Below are positions 37,701-46,111 of a stretch of 64,000 nt of DNA, one piece after another (the stretch's first letter is position 1; each line of letters opens with the position of its first letter). The DNA is taken from NCBI GenBank assembly GCA_963824905.1, contig CAWGRH010000011.1, positions 186,001 through 250,000 of the forward strand. The letters run 5' to 3'. Source of the DNA: JAJPKK01 sp963824905. Its GTDB lineage: Bacteria; Pseudomonadota; Alphaproteobacteria; Rhizobiales; Xanthobacteraceae. The notes under the pieces were generated by a model. It had not been told where the DNA came from and searched no databases. It saw only the letters and a list, made by a program, of their open reading frames with translations. Both the position numbers and the translations under genes were made by a program.

Positions 37701-37939
37701 GATTCGTAGTTGAGGATGTTGGCGGCGCCGTTGAGCTCATCCTCGATGACCCTGGTGACGCTGTAATAGAGGTTCTGCGTCGAGGCGCCGGGATAGCTTG
37801 TCGAAATCGACACCGAGGGCGGCGCGATCGCGGGGTACTGGTTGATCGGGAGAAGCGGCAGCGAGAGCAGCCCGCCGATGCAGATCAAAATCGCCACCAC
37901 CCAGGCGAAGATCGGCCGCGCGATGAAAAAGCCGGGCAT
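34763..37939 (-). CDS. RND efflux pump inner-membrane permease (HAE1 type)
   Basis: A 1058-aa transporter from the ATG at 37939; GAGGAG lies 12 bases upstream. It starts with FFIARPIFAWVVAILICIGG. Proton-relay residues are visible: LAIGILVDDAIVVVENVERI in TM4 (Asp-Asp) and GLSAKNAILIIEFAKDLRAR in TM10 (Lys). The protein extrudes drugs or toxic compounds across the envelope with a periplasmic adaptor and an outer-membrane channel. The adaptor gene is 66 bp upstream, and no TolC-type channel gene is nearby. Confidence 0.95.
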   Translation of the reverse strand: MPGFFIARPIFAWVVAILICIGGLLSLPLLPINQYPAIAPPSVSISTSYPGASTQNLYYSVTRVIEDELNGAANILNYESTSDTTGEIEIIVNFNPGTNIELASVDLQNRVKRIEQRLPEEVREQGIVITEASNAILQFVTLTSTDGSLDEVGLGDVATRYVLPEVRRLPGVGRARLFSTERAMRVWLDPDKLFGLNLTPRDVELAIEAQNAQVASGLLGAQPSPSFQRTQNMVLVKGQLESPEEFGAIVLRANPDGSVVRLRDVARIEVGGLSYSYATRLNGRPAAAVAVQLAPTGNALATAGAVKRKMAELAAFFPPGVKYEVSYDVTPVIAASVEKVLLTLAEAVVLVFLVIFLFLQNLRYTLIPTIVVPIALLGTCGALLALGFSINVLTMFAMVLAIGILVDDAIVVVENVERIMVEEGLSPREATVKAMGQITGAVIGITLVLTAVFVPMAFLPGSVGIMYRQFSAAMVVSIAFSAFLALSLTPALCATLLKPVAPGHGHAGGGFFGWFNRALDRMTRRYGGVTQWMIARSARFMLIYVVLVGALGYALWRLPSGFVPVDDQGFFMVDLLAPSDASFNRTLDVVKVVEKQLAETPGIDTVTFVTGYSFYGQGAMTAQAFVTLRDWSERGRNESADALIAHSDAVFGKLRDAKVSAVAPPPITNLGTTSGFSFRLQDRSQRGYEALIAAKDQLLAAAGRSPVLQNVVVEGLPPAPQIRLEIDREKAAAHGVTFADINATLSAQLGSSYVNDFLNRGRMQRVVIQAAEENRLQPDDLLTYSVRNAGGAMVPFSSFARVVWTTGPTQIIGFNGYPAVRITGEPAPGFTSGQAIAEMERLAGALPRGFGYEWTGQSLQEKIAGSQAFFLLALSVLLVFLCLAALYESWSMPFAAMLVVPLGIVGSVAVAWMRGLSNDVYFTIGLITIIGLSAKNAILIIEFAKDLRARGTPLVEATVEAARLRLRPILMTSLAFILGVVPLVIASGASAKSQQTLGTGVLGGMITGTVLAIFMVPVFFVAVMDFFSRKGTPPWSTVAGTAVEKPARQLAEGQDARS

Positions 37940-38005
37940 GGCGCAGCGAGTCTCCTCAAAGGCGCGACAGAGCAAAGCGCGTCGTGGCGGGCTCTTGCGA
38001 AGCGG

Positions 38006-39229
38006 CTACCACGGCACCGGGTGGACCAGCGTGCCGGGCGTGAGCTTCTGAAACCCGTCGACGATGACCCGGTTGCCCGGTTGGAGCCCCTCGTCGATCA
38101 CCATCTGATCGCCGAGAATGCGCCCGGCGCGCACCGGCTGCAGCACGGCGCGGCCTTCGTCGTTGACGGCGTAGACCTCGCTGCCTCCCGCATTGTTGCG
38201 CTGGACCGCCTGAACGGGAACGGTGATCGCGTGGGTGTCGATCGCTTCCTCGATCAGGACGCGCACATACATGCCGGGCAACAGTTCGGCATTGGGATTC
38301 GGGAATTGCCCACGCAACGTCACTTGCCCGGTGCCAGGGTCGACGGAGACGTCGGTGAACAACAGGTGCCCGTCTTTGGGGTAGGCGGTTCCATCCTCGA
38401 AGGTGAGGTGAACCACGGCCTCATCCGGCGAGGTCTGCTTGAGCCGGCCCTTGGCGAGCTCGCGCTTGAGCTGATTGGCCTCGGTCACCGACTGCGTGAA
38501 ATCGGCATAGATGGGATCGAGCTGCTGGATCGTCGCCAAATGCGTCGCCTCGTCCTTGCCGACGAGGGCGCCTTCGGTCACCAGCGCGCGTCCGATCCGT
38601 CCGGTGATCGGGGCGCGAATGGTCGCGTAATCGAGGTTGAGCTCGGCGCGCGCGACGGCGGCCTTCTGCGCCGCGACCTCGGCATCGGCCTGGCGCCGCG
38701 TCGCGACGGCAACGTCGTATTGCGCTTCTGAAGTCGACTGGCCGGTGAGCAGCGACTTCTGCCGCTCCTCCTGGCGCGCCGCGAGGAATTGCGTGGCCTC
38801 CGCCTTCGACAGCGCGGCCTTGGCGCTATCGAGATCGACCTCGAAGGGCTTGGGATCGATGCGGTAGAGGACGCTGCCCTCCTTCACCAGGCTGCCCTGC
38901 TCGAAGCTGCGCTCGATGATGATCCCCGAGACGCGAGGACGAACCTCGGCGATGCGAATGGGCGCGATGCGGCCCGGCAGCTCTTTGGTCAGGGTGACCG
39001 GCCGCGGCTTGACCGTCACCACACCGACGTCGGGCGGCGCAATGGCGTGGGACGCGGCCGGCTGTTGCTGGCCGCAGGCCGCGAGGCCGATCAGGGCCGC
39101 CAGCGTGAGCAGAAAGCGCCCGAATGGCGCAGGCGTCGCCGTGACAGGTCGGGAATCCACAGATCGGGAATCCAAGGTCATCTCATCGAGGGGTTTTGCG
39201 CTCGGTCGAACATTATTCAGCGGCCGCAT
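38006..39229 (-). CDS. RND efflux periplasmic adaptor lipoprotein
   Basis: About 407 aa if started at the ATG at 39229 (GGGACAAC upstream); the ATG at 39181 would give 391 aa. The lipobox LIGLAACG marks a lipoprotein. The adaptor fold is clear: VRPRVSGIIIERSFEQGSLV (lipoyl half), a coiled-coil hairpin from about residue 140 to 210, LDYATIRAPITGRIG, and a C-terminal barrel (PGMYVRVLIEEAID, PVQAVQRNNAG). It bridges the RND permease to the outer membrane. The two genes form one operon. Confidence 0.93.
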   Translation of the reverse strand: MRPLNNVRPSAKPLDEMTLDSRSVDSRPVTATPAPFGRFLLTLAALIGLAACGQQQPAASHAIAPPDVGVVTVKPRPVTLTKELPGRIAPIRIAEVRPRVSGIIIERSFEQGSLVKEGSVLYRIDPKPFEVDLDSAKAALSKAEATQFLAARQEERQKSLLTGQSTSEAQYDVAVATRRQADAEVAAQKAAVARAELNLDYATIRAPITGRIGRALVTEGALVGKDEATHLATIQQLDPIYADFTQSVTEANQLKRELAKGRLKQTSPDEAVVHLTFEDGTAYPKDGHLLFTDVSVDPGTGQVTLRGQFPNPNAELLPGMYVRVLIEEAIDTHAITVPVQAVQRNNAGGSEVYAVNDEGRAVLQPVRAGRILGDQMVIDEGLQPGNRVIVDGFQKLTPGTLVHPVPW

Positions 39230-39418
39230 GTTGTCCCATGGGGAGACTGTCCGGTCGAGCCGATTGTCGCAGCGAGCGGTCAAATCTTGTTCACTTGACC
39301 GCTGGCGGGAACAGGCCCTTCCGTTCGCCCCTCGCCGCGAGCGGCGAATTGCGTTTTCGCGGGCGTTCGCGCAGGTATCCTACCAGCGCGTCGAAGCACT
39401 GACGTCGAGCCCCATTGC

Positions 39419-40147
39419 ATGGCCGAAGGCGACTTTTTCACCGAATCGACGGTCGGGTATTGGCAGGAGCTGACGCCTGATGTGCCGGCGCACTTTTCTG
39501 GGACGCCACCTTACCGCTTCGGCTATCCCGTCCGCCTGCCCGACGGCCGGTTGCTCGTGCTGCCGTTGCGCCAACTGCCGGACGGACGCCACGCGGTTGC
39601 TTCGCTGATCGCCAATCAGGCATCGCACGCGGTGGTGGCTGCGCTTGCCGACCACATGGCGGAGCAGGCGCGGAGCTTCGCGCCGGAGATCGTTGTCGGC
39701 CTGCCGACTCTTGGTCTCGCTTTCGCCTCACTGGTCGCCGAGCGACTAGGCCAACCGCGCTTCGTGCCGCTCGGTTACTCGCGCAAATTCTGGTACGACG
39801 ACGCGCTCTCCGTGCCGATCTCCTCGATCACCACGCCGGAAGCCGGCCGCCGGCTGCGGCTCGACCCCAACCTCCTGCCGTTGATCAGGGGACGGCGGGT
39901 GATCGTGGTCGACGATGCCGTGTCGACGGGCACGACGGTCGTGGCGGCCGTGCGCCTATTGCGCGCGATCGATGTCGAGGCGGTGGGGATGGTCGTCGCC
40001 ATGAAGCAGACCAACCGCTGGGAAACTGCGCTCCGCTCGCTGGATGCGCCTGCGCCGCCGGTGCGCGGCGTCTGCGGCTGTCCCCTCTTCGCGCGTCGCG
40101 ATGACGGCTGGTGGCCGGTGCCCGGAACGCAGCCGGAGATGCTATGA
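39419..40147 (+). CDS. Phosphoribosyltransferase family protein
   Basis: A 242-aa protein with the PRPP-binding motif RVIVVDDAVSTGTTVVAAV at residues of about 160-178 and an upstream substrate hood segment PEIVVGLPTLGLAFASLVAE. The sequence has no signal peptide. It resembles the broad type I PRTase fold rather than a named pathway enzyme, and it may salvage bases or act in regulation. It is divergent from the RND operon. Confidence 0.85.
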   Translation: MAEGDFFTESTVGYWQELTPDVPAHFSGTPPYRFGYPVRLPDGRLLVLPLRQLPDGRHAVASLIANQASHAVVAALADHMAEQARSFAPEIVVGLPTLGLAFASLVAERLGQPRFVPLGYSRKFWYDDALSVPISSITTPEAGRRLRLDPNLLPLIRGRRVIVVDDAVSTGTTVVAAVRLLRAIDVEAVGMVVAMKQTNRWETALRSLDAPAPPVRGVCGCPLFARRDDGWWPVPGTQPEML

Positions 40148-40318
40148 CGCCGCGACGCTCCGGAGCCGAGCGAGAACATGCTCGGTTCTCGGATGCCCGT
40201 ATGCTGGGCTTTTCCCAGCCCCAGGGAACCGGGCCGAATTGCGTTTTTGCCGATGTTCCACCAAATATCTGCGGGCACGGCAGCATTCACTCCCTCTTAC
40301 AGACGGCAGCAGGACACC

Positions 40319-42661
40319 ATGGCCAAATTCGGAGTCGGACAGGCGGTACGCCGGGTCGAGGATCAGCGTTTCGTCCGTGGGCAAGGGCGTTATGTCGATG
40401 ACATCACGTTGCCGGGCCAGTGCTACGGCGTCACCGTGCTGTCGCCCCATGCGCATGCGCGCATCAAGAGCATCGACGCGTCGAAGGCCAAGGCGATGCC
40501 GGGCGTGCTGTGCGTGCTCACCGGCGCCGACGTTGCGGCCGAGAAGATCGGCGCGTTGACCGCCCACCTCATGCCTGAGGATTTCGGCGCGCCCAAGGGA
40601 CACCGCACGTTCCAGCCGCTACTTGTTTCCGACAAAGTCCGCTTCGTCGGCGATCGCGTCGCTTTCGTCGTCGCCGACACGCCCGCAGCGGCGCGCGATG
40701 CCGCGGATGCCATCGTCGTCGACTACGAGCCGCTGCCGGCGGTGGCCAACATCGAGGACGCCGCCAAGGACGGCGCGCCCAAGGTGTGGGACGACAATCC
40801 GAACGGCAACATCGCGTTCCGCCTGATGTTCGGCGACCAGGCGGCGACCGACGCGGCCTTCGCGTCGGCGAAGCACGTGGTGAAGCTGCGGGTCGAGAAC
40901 AACCGCCTGTCCCCCGTATCGATGGAGCCGCGCGTCGCGATCGGCGACTACAACGCGGTCGAGGACTTCTACACGCTCTACACCGCGTCACAGAATCCGC
41001 ACGGCGCGCGCATGGAGATCTCCCATCTCTTCCACGTGCCGGAAAACCGGATCAGGGTGGTGTCGCCGGACGTTGGCGGCGGCTTCGGGCTCAAGGGCGG
41101 CATGTTCCCCGACGATGCCCTGGTGATGTGGGCATCGCGCCGGCTGCAGCGCCCGGTGAAATGGGTCGCGAGCCGCGGCGAAAGCATGCAGACCGACCAT
41201 CATGGCCGCGAGATGGTCTATTACGGCGAGCTCGCGCTCGACGATAGCGGCAAGATCGTCGCGCTGCGCAGCAAGAGCCTGTTCCAGATGGGCGCCTATT
41301 TCGTCAATGCGGCGCTCGCCGCCGGCGCCTTCTCGCTGCGTTTCGTGCCGCAGGCCTACGACGTCCAGACCATGCACATCATGTCGCAAGGCCTGTTCAC
41401 CAACACTTCGCAGAGCGGGCCCTATCGCGGCGCCGGGCGGCCGGAAGCCGCTTATTTCATGGAGCGCCTGATCGAGCATGCCGCGCATGTGATCGGGATG
41501 GACGCGGCCGAAATCCGCCGCCGCAATCTCATTCCGACGGCGAAGCTGCCTTACACGACGCCGACCCACTGGGTCTATGACAGCGGCGAGTTCACCCGCC
41601 TGATGGACCGCTGCATCGAGCTCGGCGATCCGGATGGCTTCGCGGCGCGCAAGAAGGCAACGGAACAGCGCGGCAAGCTGCGCGGCCGCGCGGTGAGCTT
41701 CTACATCGAGTTCGGCGGCATCTTCAACGAGCGCATGGACCTGCGCTTCGATCCGAGCGGCGCGCTGTCGATCCTCGCCGGCACTCATTCGCACGGCCAG
41801 GGCCACGCCACGGTGTTCGCCCAGCTCGCCCACGACCTGCTCGGCGTGCCCTTCGAGTCGATACGCTATGTGCAAGGCGACACCGCGCAGGTCGCGATCG
41901 GCCGCGGCACCTATGGTGCGCGCAGCATGGTGGTCGGCGGCAATGCGCTCAAGGCCGCCGCTGATGCCATCGTCGAAAAGGGCAAGAAGCTCGCCGCCGA
42001 TATGATGGAAGCGGATGCCGGCGACGTCATCTTCGCCGACGGCCAGTATCGCGTCACCGGCACCGACAAGGTCATATCGATCGTCGACGTCGCCAAGGCC
42101 TCCTATGCCCCGATGGGACCGATCACCGACAAGCACGGCGTCGGCCTGGAATCCTCGGGGAGCTTCAGCCCGACCCCGCCGAGCCATCCCAACGGCTCGC
42201 ATGTCTGCGAGGTCGAGGTCGACCCGGAGACCGGCGAGGTCACGATCGACCGCTACCACGTGGTCGACGACCTCGGCCGCATCATCAATCCGATGATCGT
42301 GCGCGGCCAGATTCAGGGCGGCGTGGTGCAGGGCATCGGCCAGGCGCTGATGGAGCACCAGGTCTACGACCGCGACAGCGGACAGCTCCTGACCGGCAGC
42401 TTCATGGATTACGCCATGCCTCGCGCCGGAGACATGCCTGATATCGATGCCAACATGGAGGAGATCCCCTGCAAGACCAATCCCCTGGGGGTCAAGGGCA
42501 TCGGCGAATCCGGCACCATCGGCGCGCCGCCGACGATCATCAACGCGGTGATCGACGCGCTGCGCCCGCTCGGCGTCGAAGCGATCGATATGCCCGCTTC
42601 CCCGCTGCGCGTGTGGGAGGCGATCCAACGGGCGAACGGCAAGGCTCACGCGCGGGCGTAG
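40319..42661 (+). CDS. CoxL-like molybdopterin subunit (form II type Mo-hydroxylase)
   Basis: A 780-aa protein starting at the ATG at 40319, preceded by AGGAC. It has no leader, unlike the two Mo subunits at 8-14 kb. The Mo-protein order is complete: FGVGQAVRRVEDQRFVRGQG, MEPRVAIGDYN, VVSPDVGGGFGLKGGMFP, the active-site loop PYRGAGRPEAAYFMERLIEH and KGIGESGTIGAPPTIINAV with the catalytic Glu. The PYRGAGR loop is that of form II CODH-like enzymes (form I has AYRCSFR), so CO oxidation is not implied. No medium or small subunit gene is adjacent. Confidence 0.92.
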   Translation: MAKFGVGQAVRRVEDQRFVRGQGRYVDDITLPGQCYGVTVLSPHAHARIKSIDASKAKAMPGVLCVLTGADVAAEKIGALTAHLMPEDFGAPKGHRTFQPLLVSDKVRFVGDRVAFVVADTPAAARDAADAIVVDYEPLPAVANIEDAAKDGAPKVWDDNPNGNIAFRLMFGDQAATDAAFASAKHVVKLRVENNRLSPVSMEPRVAIGDYNAVEDFYTLYTASQNPHGARMEISHLFHVPENRIRVVSPDVGGGFGLKGGMFPDDALVMWASRRLQRPVKWVASRGESMQTDHHGREMVYYGELALDDSGKIVALRSKSLFQMGAYFVNAALAAGAFSLRFVPQAYDVQTMHIMSQGLFTNTSQSGPYRGAGRPEAAYFMERLIEHAAHVIGMDAAEIRRRNLIPTAKLPYTTPTHWVYDSGEFTRLMDRCIELGDPDGFAARKKATEQRGKLRGRAVSFYIEFGGIFNERMDLRFDPSGALSILAGTHSHGQGHATVFAQLAHDLLGVPFESIRYVQGDTAQVAIGRGTYGARSMVVGGNALKAAADAIVEKGKKLAADMMEADAGDVIFADGQYRVTGTDKVISIVDVAKASYAPMGPITDKHGVGLESSGSFSPTPPSHPNGSHVCEVEVDPETGEVTIDRYHVVDDLGRIINPMIVRGQIQGGVVQGIGQALMEHQVYDRDSGQLLTGSFMDYAMPRAGDMPDIDANMEEIPCKTNPLGVKGIGESGTIGAPPTIINAVIDALRPLGVEAIDMPASPLRVWEAIQRANGKAHARA

Positions 42662-42686
42662 AGTGCGCCGGCGTTGAGAAACGGCC

Positions 42687-43565
42687 ATGCAAGATCGCGC
42701 CGCCTCTCATTGGGATCAGCAATACCGCCTCGAACAACGGTCACGCTGGATCTCCAACGACTTGGTCCTCGCGGAGATTTTCCGTCGCATGACCGGCACG
42801 ACCAAGTTCTGGCTGAGCTGGGCATTCGAAGATCATCTCAAATTCCAACCGCAGCGTTTGCTCTCGATCGGGTGTGGCGACGGCGGCCATGAGCTGCTGA
42901 TTGCGCGCAATCGCTACGCAGCGCAGATCGATGCGTTCGACCTCTCGCCAAGCGGCATCTCACGCGCACGACAAGCGGCAAACGCGGAGGGACTTACCAA
43001 CGTAAACTTCTACATCGAGAGCTTCGAGGGCTTTGCCGCCAACCCGCCGGACAAGACGTATGATTTCATCATGTTCGCCGGCGCGCTCCACCATGTCAGG
43101 GACCTGGAGGCAGTCCTCGGGACGACGAAGCGGCTGCTCGAACCGAATGGCACGGTCATGTTCAACGAGTTCGTGGGCCCTGTCTACGGGATATATCCTC
43201 CGTCTCAGATTGCTGTCATCGATGCTGTCCTCGACGCGCTCGACCCCGGTTTCAAGACGTCCCCCGGCGCAAGGTGCGCCAATCCGACAATTGAAACCGT
43301 GTTCGCCCACGATCCGAGCGAAAGCGTGCGCGCGCCGCTGGTCCTGCCGCTGCTCGGGGCGTACTTCGACATCGTCTGGAAGCGATATTTTGGCGGAGCG
43401 CTTCTCCATCCGATCTTCGATTACCTCAACGGTGACCGCCTCAATGACGGCTCACCTGAATCTTCTTCGATCGTGCGGCTCCTGATCGAGGCCGAGAATT
43501 TTCTGACGGAAGCTCGTGTCCTCGACCACAATTTCTGCTGGGGCTTTTGCAAGCATCGTGCGTAG
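42687..43565 (+). CDS. Class I SAM-dependent methyltransferase
   Basis: A 292-aa protein. The SAM site is RLLSIGCGDGGHELLIAR (motif I) with IDAFDLSPSGI (acidic residue of motif II). Later motifs are DFIMFAGALHHV and LLEPNGTVMFNEFVG, typical of Methyltransf_11/25 types. Its GC content and codon use look lower than neighbours, which may indicate acquisition. It follows the CoxL-like gene by 25 bp, though functional linkage is doubtful. The substrate is unknown. Confidence 0.85.
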   Translation: MQDRAASHWDQQYRLEQRSRWISNDLVLAEIFRRMTGTTKFWLSWAFEDHLKFQPQRLLSIGCGDGGHELLIARNRYAAQIDAFDLSPSGISRARQAANAEGLTNVNFYIESFEGFAANPPDKTYDFIMFAGALHHVRDLEAVLGTTKRLLEPNGTVMFNEFVGPVYGIYPPSQIAVIDAVLDALDPGFKTSPGARCANPTIETVFAHDPSESVRAPLVLPLLGAYFDIVWKRYFGGALLHPIFDYLNGDRLNDGSPESSSIVRLLIEAENFLTEARVLDHNFCWGFCKHRA

Positions 43566-43731
43566 CCTTCCAAACGTCGGTCGCCCTGGTCGAGCCATTC
43601 GCCTCCCATCCGATCGCCTTAGCCGCTGCGCGCGGGGGACGTGATCCGGCTGGCGAACCGCAACGCTCACCCACCGGCAGAGCCGCACTTTCGACGTGCC
43701 GGCGGCCCGCAGCCCGCCGCGCAAAGCCAAG

Positions 43732-44124
43732 TCAGGCCGGGCGTTCCTCGATCGCATCGATGCGGTTCGGATAGAACGCGAGATATTCCTTGATCGCGCT
43801 GACGGCCGGAAACGGGTTCTCGTAGGTCCATACAGCATTGACCGAGCGCTCGCCGCCGGCGGGAATGCTGTAATAGGAGCAATCGCCCTTGTAGGGACAA
43901 TAGGTGGCGTGGTTGGTGCGCGCGAGCAGCGCCATGTCCACGTCCTCGCGCGGCACATACAGCACCGGCGGATAGCTCGCCTCGCGCAGCGTGAAGGCCG
44001 CGCGGGTGTCGGCGATGGTGCGGCCTGCCACCGATACGACGATCCGATTCGGATTGGGTTCGATCGTAATCGGATGGTCGGGCCCCGGAACTTTGATGGC
44101 CTTCGTGGCCGCTGGCGCGTTCAT
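43732..44124 (-). CDS. DUF427-family protein
   Basis: A 130-aa protein from the ATG at 44124, with CCGGAGATAATG upstream. The DUF427 pattern is clear: VVSVAGRTIADTRAAFTLRE, PPVLYVPREDVDMALLART, THNATYCPYKGDCSYYSI-like core (observed NHATYCPYKGDCSYYSIP) and the WTYENPFPAVSAIKEYLAFY end. The biochemical role of this family is not established. It is small, soluble and single-domain. Confidence 0.9.
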   Translation of the reverse strand: MNAPAATKAIKVPGPDHPITIEPNPNRIVVSVAGRTIADTRAAFTLREASYPPVLYVPREDVDMALLARTNHATYCPYKGDCSYYSIPAGGERSVNAVWTYENPFPAVSAIKEYLAFYPNRIDAIEERPA

Positions 44125-44231
44125 GGCATTATCTCCGGGTTCGCGTTGGCAGGACATGTCTTGGCGACATGGGGAGCCCTTGCGCGTCTGCAAGAGCCCG
44201 AAGACTGCCGGGCCATCGCGAGGCGCTCTCT

Positions 44232-44978
44232 TCACAGCTTCGACCCGCCGTCGACATGGATGGTGTCGCCGGTGATCCACCGCGCATCGTCGGATGCGAG
44301 GAACGTGACGACGCCCGCGATATCGTCGGGCTGCGCGAGGCGCTTGAGCGCCTGCAGGCCCAGCGCGTAGTCGCGGCCGGCGTCGGTCTTGGCAAAGCTC
44401 GACATGTCCGTCGCGACGACGCCGGGCGCCACCGCGTTGACGCGGATGCCGCGGTCACCGAGCATCGCGGCGAAATGTTTGACCATGGTGTCGATGGCGC
44501 CCTTCGTCGCGGCATAAGCGGGGATCGATCCGACCACCGCATGCGCGGCAAGCGACGACAGGTAGATGACGCTGCTCCCTTTCGACAGGATCGGCAGCAA
44601 TTGCTGCGTCAGGAAGAATGGCGCGCGGACGTTGACCGCGAACAGCTTGTCGAAATCCTCGATCGTGGTGTCCTCGATCGAGGCCGCTTTCGAGACGCCG
44701 GCGTTGGCAACGAGGATGTCGAGGCGATCGCCGACGATGCTGCGGGCCTGGCGGGCGAGCTTGTGCGGACCGTCGGTGGCCGAGAGATCAGCCGCGACGG
44801 CCTCCGCCCGGCCACCCGCTTTGCGGATTTCGGCGACGACGGCTTCGGCCTCGGTCGCGCTCGCACCGTAGTGCACGAGCACGCAGGCGCCGGCCGCGGC
44901 GAGCGCGAGAGCAGCCGCGCGGCCGAGGCCGCGCGAGGCTCCGGTGACGAGAGCAGTCTTTCCGGTCAGGTTGGCCAT
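44232..44978 (-). CDS. SDR-family oxidoreductase
   Basis: A 248-aa short-chain dehydrogenase. NAD(P)-binding TGASRGLGRAAALALAAAG lies at the N-terminus, then VANAG, and the catalytic YAATKG at about residue 152 with Ser in VIYLSS upstream. The C-terminal FLASDDARWITGDTIHVDGG is typical of the FabG-like branch. AGGACCG lies upstream of the ATG at 44978. It is divergent from a LysR gene at 45161, which probably controls it. Confidence 0.93.
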   Translation of the reverse strand: MANLTGKTALVTGASRGLGRAAALALAAAGACVLVHYGASATEAEAVVAEIRKAGGRAEAVAADLSATDGPHKLARQARSIVGDRLDILVANAGVSKAASIEDTTIEDFDKLFAVNVRAPFFLTQQLLPILSKGSSVIYLSSLAAHAVVGSIPAYAATKGAIDTMVKHFAAMLGDRGIRVNAVAPGVVATDMSSFAKTDAGRDYALGLQALKRLAQPDDIAGVVTFLASDDARWITGDTIHVDGGSKL

Positions 44979-45160
44979 GGTGTCGGTCCTTCTGTTCGCC
45001 GCTTCTCCAGCCCCTATCCCCCGAGCATGGACTCCCAAGATTTCGGGACTGGGGGGCGTTGCGAGAAATTTCAGCGTGGAAAGAACAAGTAGGCCGCTCT
45101 GGCGCGCATGAAAAAGACTTTGTAAGCTCAGCACCATGCCTGGAAGGCATGGGATAGCCT

Positions 45161-46084
45161 ATGGAGCTGCGCCATCTTCGCTATTTCATCGCGGTCGCCG
45201 AGGAGGGCAGCCTCACGGTCGCCGCCGAGAAGCGGCTGCACACCGCGCAGCCGTCGCTGAGCCGGCAAATCCGCGATCTCGAATATGAAGTCGGCGTTCC
45301 GCTCCTGACGCGCAGCGTGCACGGCGTCGAGCTCACTCCCGCCGGCCGCGCCTTCCTCGACCATGCGCGGCTGGCGCTCACCCAGGCCGAAGCGGCGACG
45401 CAGGCGGCACGGCGCGCCGCCCAGCCCGCCAAGCCGGCCTTCGCCATCGGATTCCTCACCGGGCAGGAAGTCGAATGGCTGCCCTTCGCCACCAGCCTTC
45501 TGCGCGACGAGTTGCTCAACATCGAGATCAGGGTCTCGAGCGACCATTCGACCATGCTCGCCGACGCGCTCGAGCGCGGGAAGCTCGACATCGCGTTCAT
45601 GCGCCGCGAGCAGAAGCCGGGCCTCGCGTACAAGCTGGTCGCCAAGGAGCCGCTGGTTGCGATTCTGCCGAGCGATCATCCGCTCGCGGCGCGAGAGACC
45701 ATCGATCCGCACGATCTTACGGGCGAAACGTTCATCGGAATCTCGCCGACACCGCGCGTCCTGCGTGCAGTCGTCCAGGATTATCTCGCGGCGTCCGGAC
45801 TAGAGATCACGCCGCATCTGGAGATCGACAACTATGCGATGGCGATTTCGCTCGTCGCCTCGACGCGCGGCATTGCGCTGCTGCCGGCCTCGGCAAAGAG
45901 CTTCCTGCCGTGGTCCGTCGTCAGCCGGCCCCTCGCGGGCGAAGGGCCGACCATCGACCTGGTGGCCGGATATCACACGGCAAATGCCTCGAAGATCCTC
46001 GAGCTTTTCCTGTCGAGGATCGATGGCACGATCGATCTCCCCGCGAAGCGGTCTGGACTTGGACCAGATCAACGAAGCCTGTGA
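45161..46084 (+). CDS. LysR-family transcriptional regulator
   Basis: A 307-aa regulator with a standard HTH (MELRHLRYFIAVAEEGSLTV, EKRLHTAQPSLSRQIRDLEY) and an effector domain (FAIGFLTGQEVEWLPFATSL onward). It is divergent from the SDR gene by 182 bp. LysR proteins usually control the divergent gene and themselves. The effector ligand is unknown. The gene is convergent with the MFS gene. Confidence 0.93.
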   Translation: MELRHLRYFIAVAEEGSLTVAAEKRLHTAQPSLSRQIRDLEYEVGVPLLTRSVHGVELTPAGRAFLDHARLALTQAEAATQAARRAAQPAKPAFAIGFLTGQEVEWLPFATSLLRDELLNIEIRVSSDHSTMLADALERGKLDIAFMRREQKPGLAYKLVAKEPLVAILPSDHPLAARETIDPHDLTGETFIGISPTPRVLRAVVQDYLAASGLEITPHLEIDNYAMAISLVASTRGIALLPASAKSFLPWSVVSRPLAGEGPTIDLVAGYHTANASKILELFLSRIDGTIDLPAKRSGLGPDQRSL

Positions 46085-46111
46085 GACCGCCTTATCGTAA
46101 CGGCCGCGCGG

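Noticed and set aside
40319..42661. CO dehydrogenase large subunit (CoxL form I)
   Set aside because: The active-site loop reads PYRGAGR and not AYRCSFR, and no coxM or coxS genes are adjacent.
40988..42688. Minus-strand open frame across the CoxL-like gene
   Set aside because: It is antisense to a complete CoxL-like protein and shows no motifs of its own.
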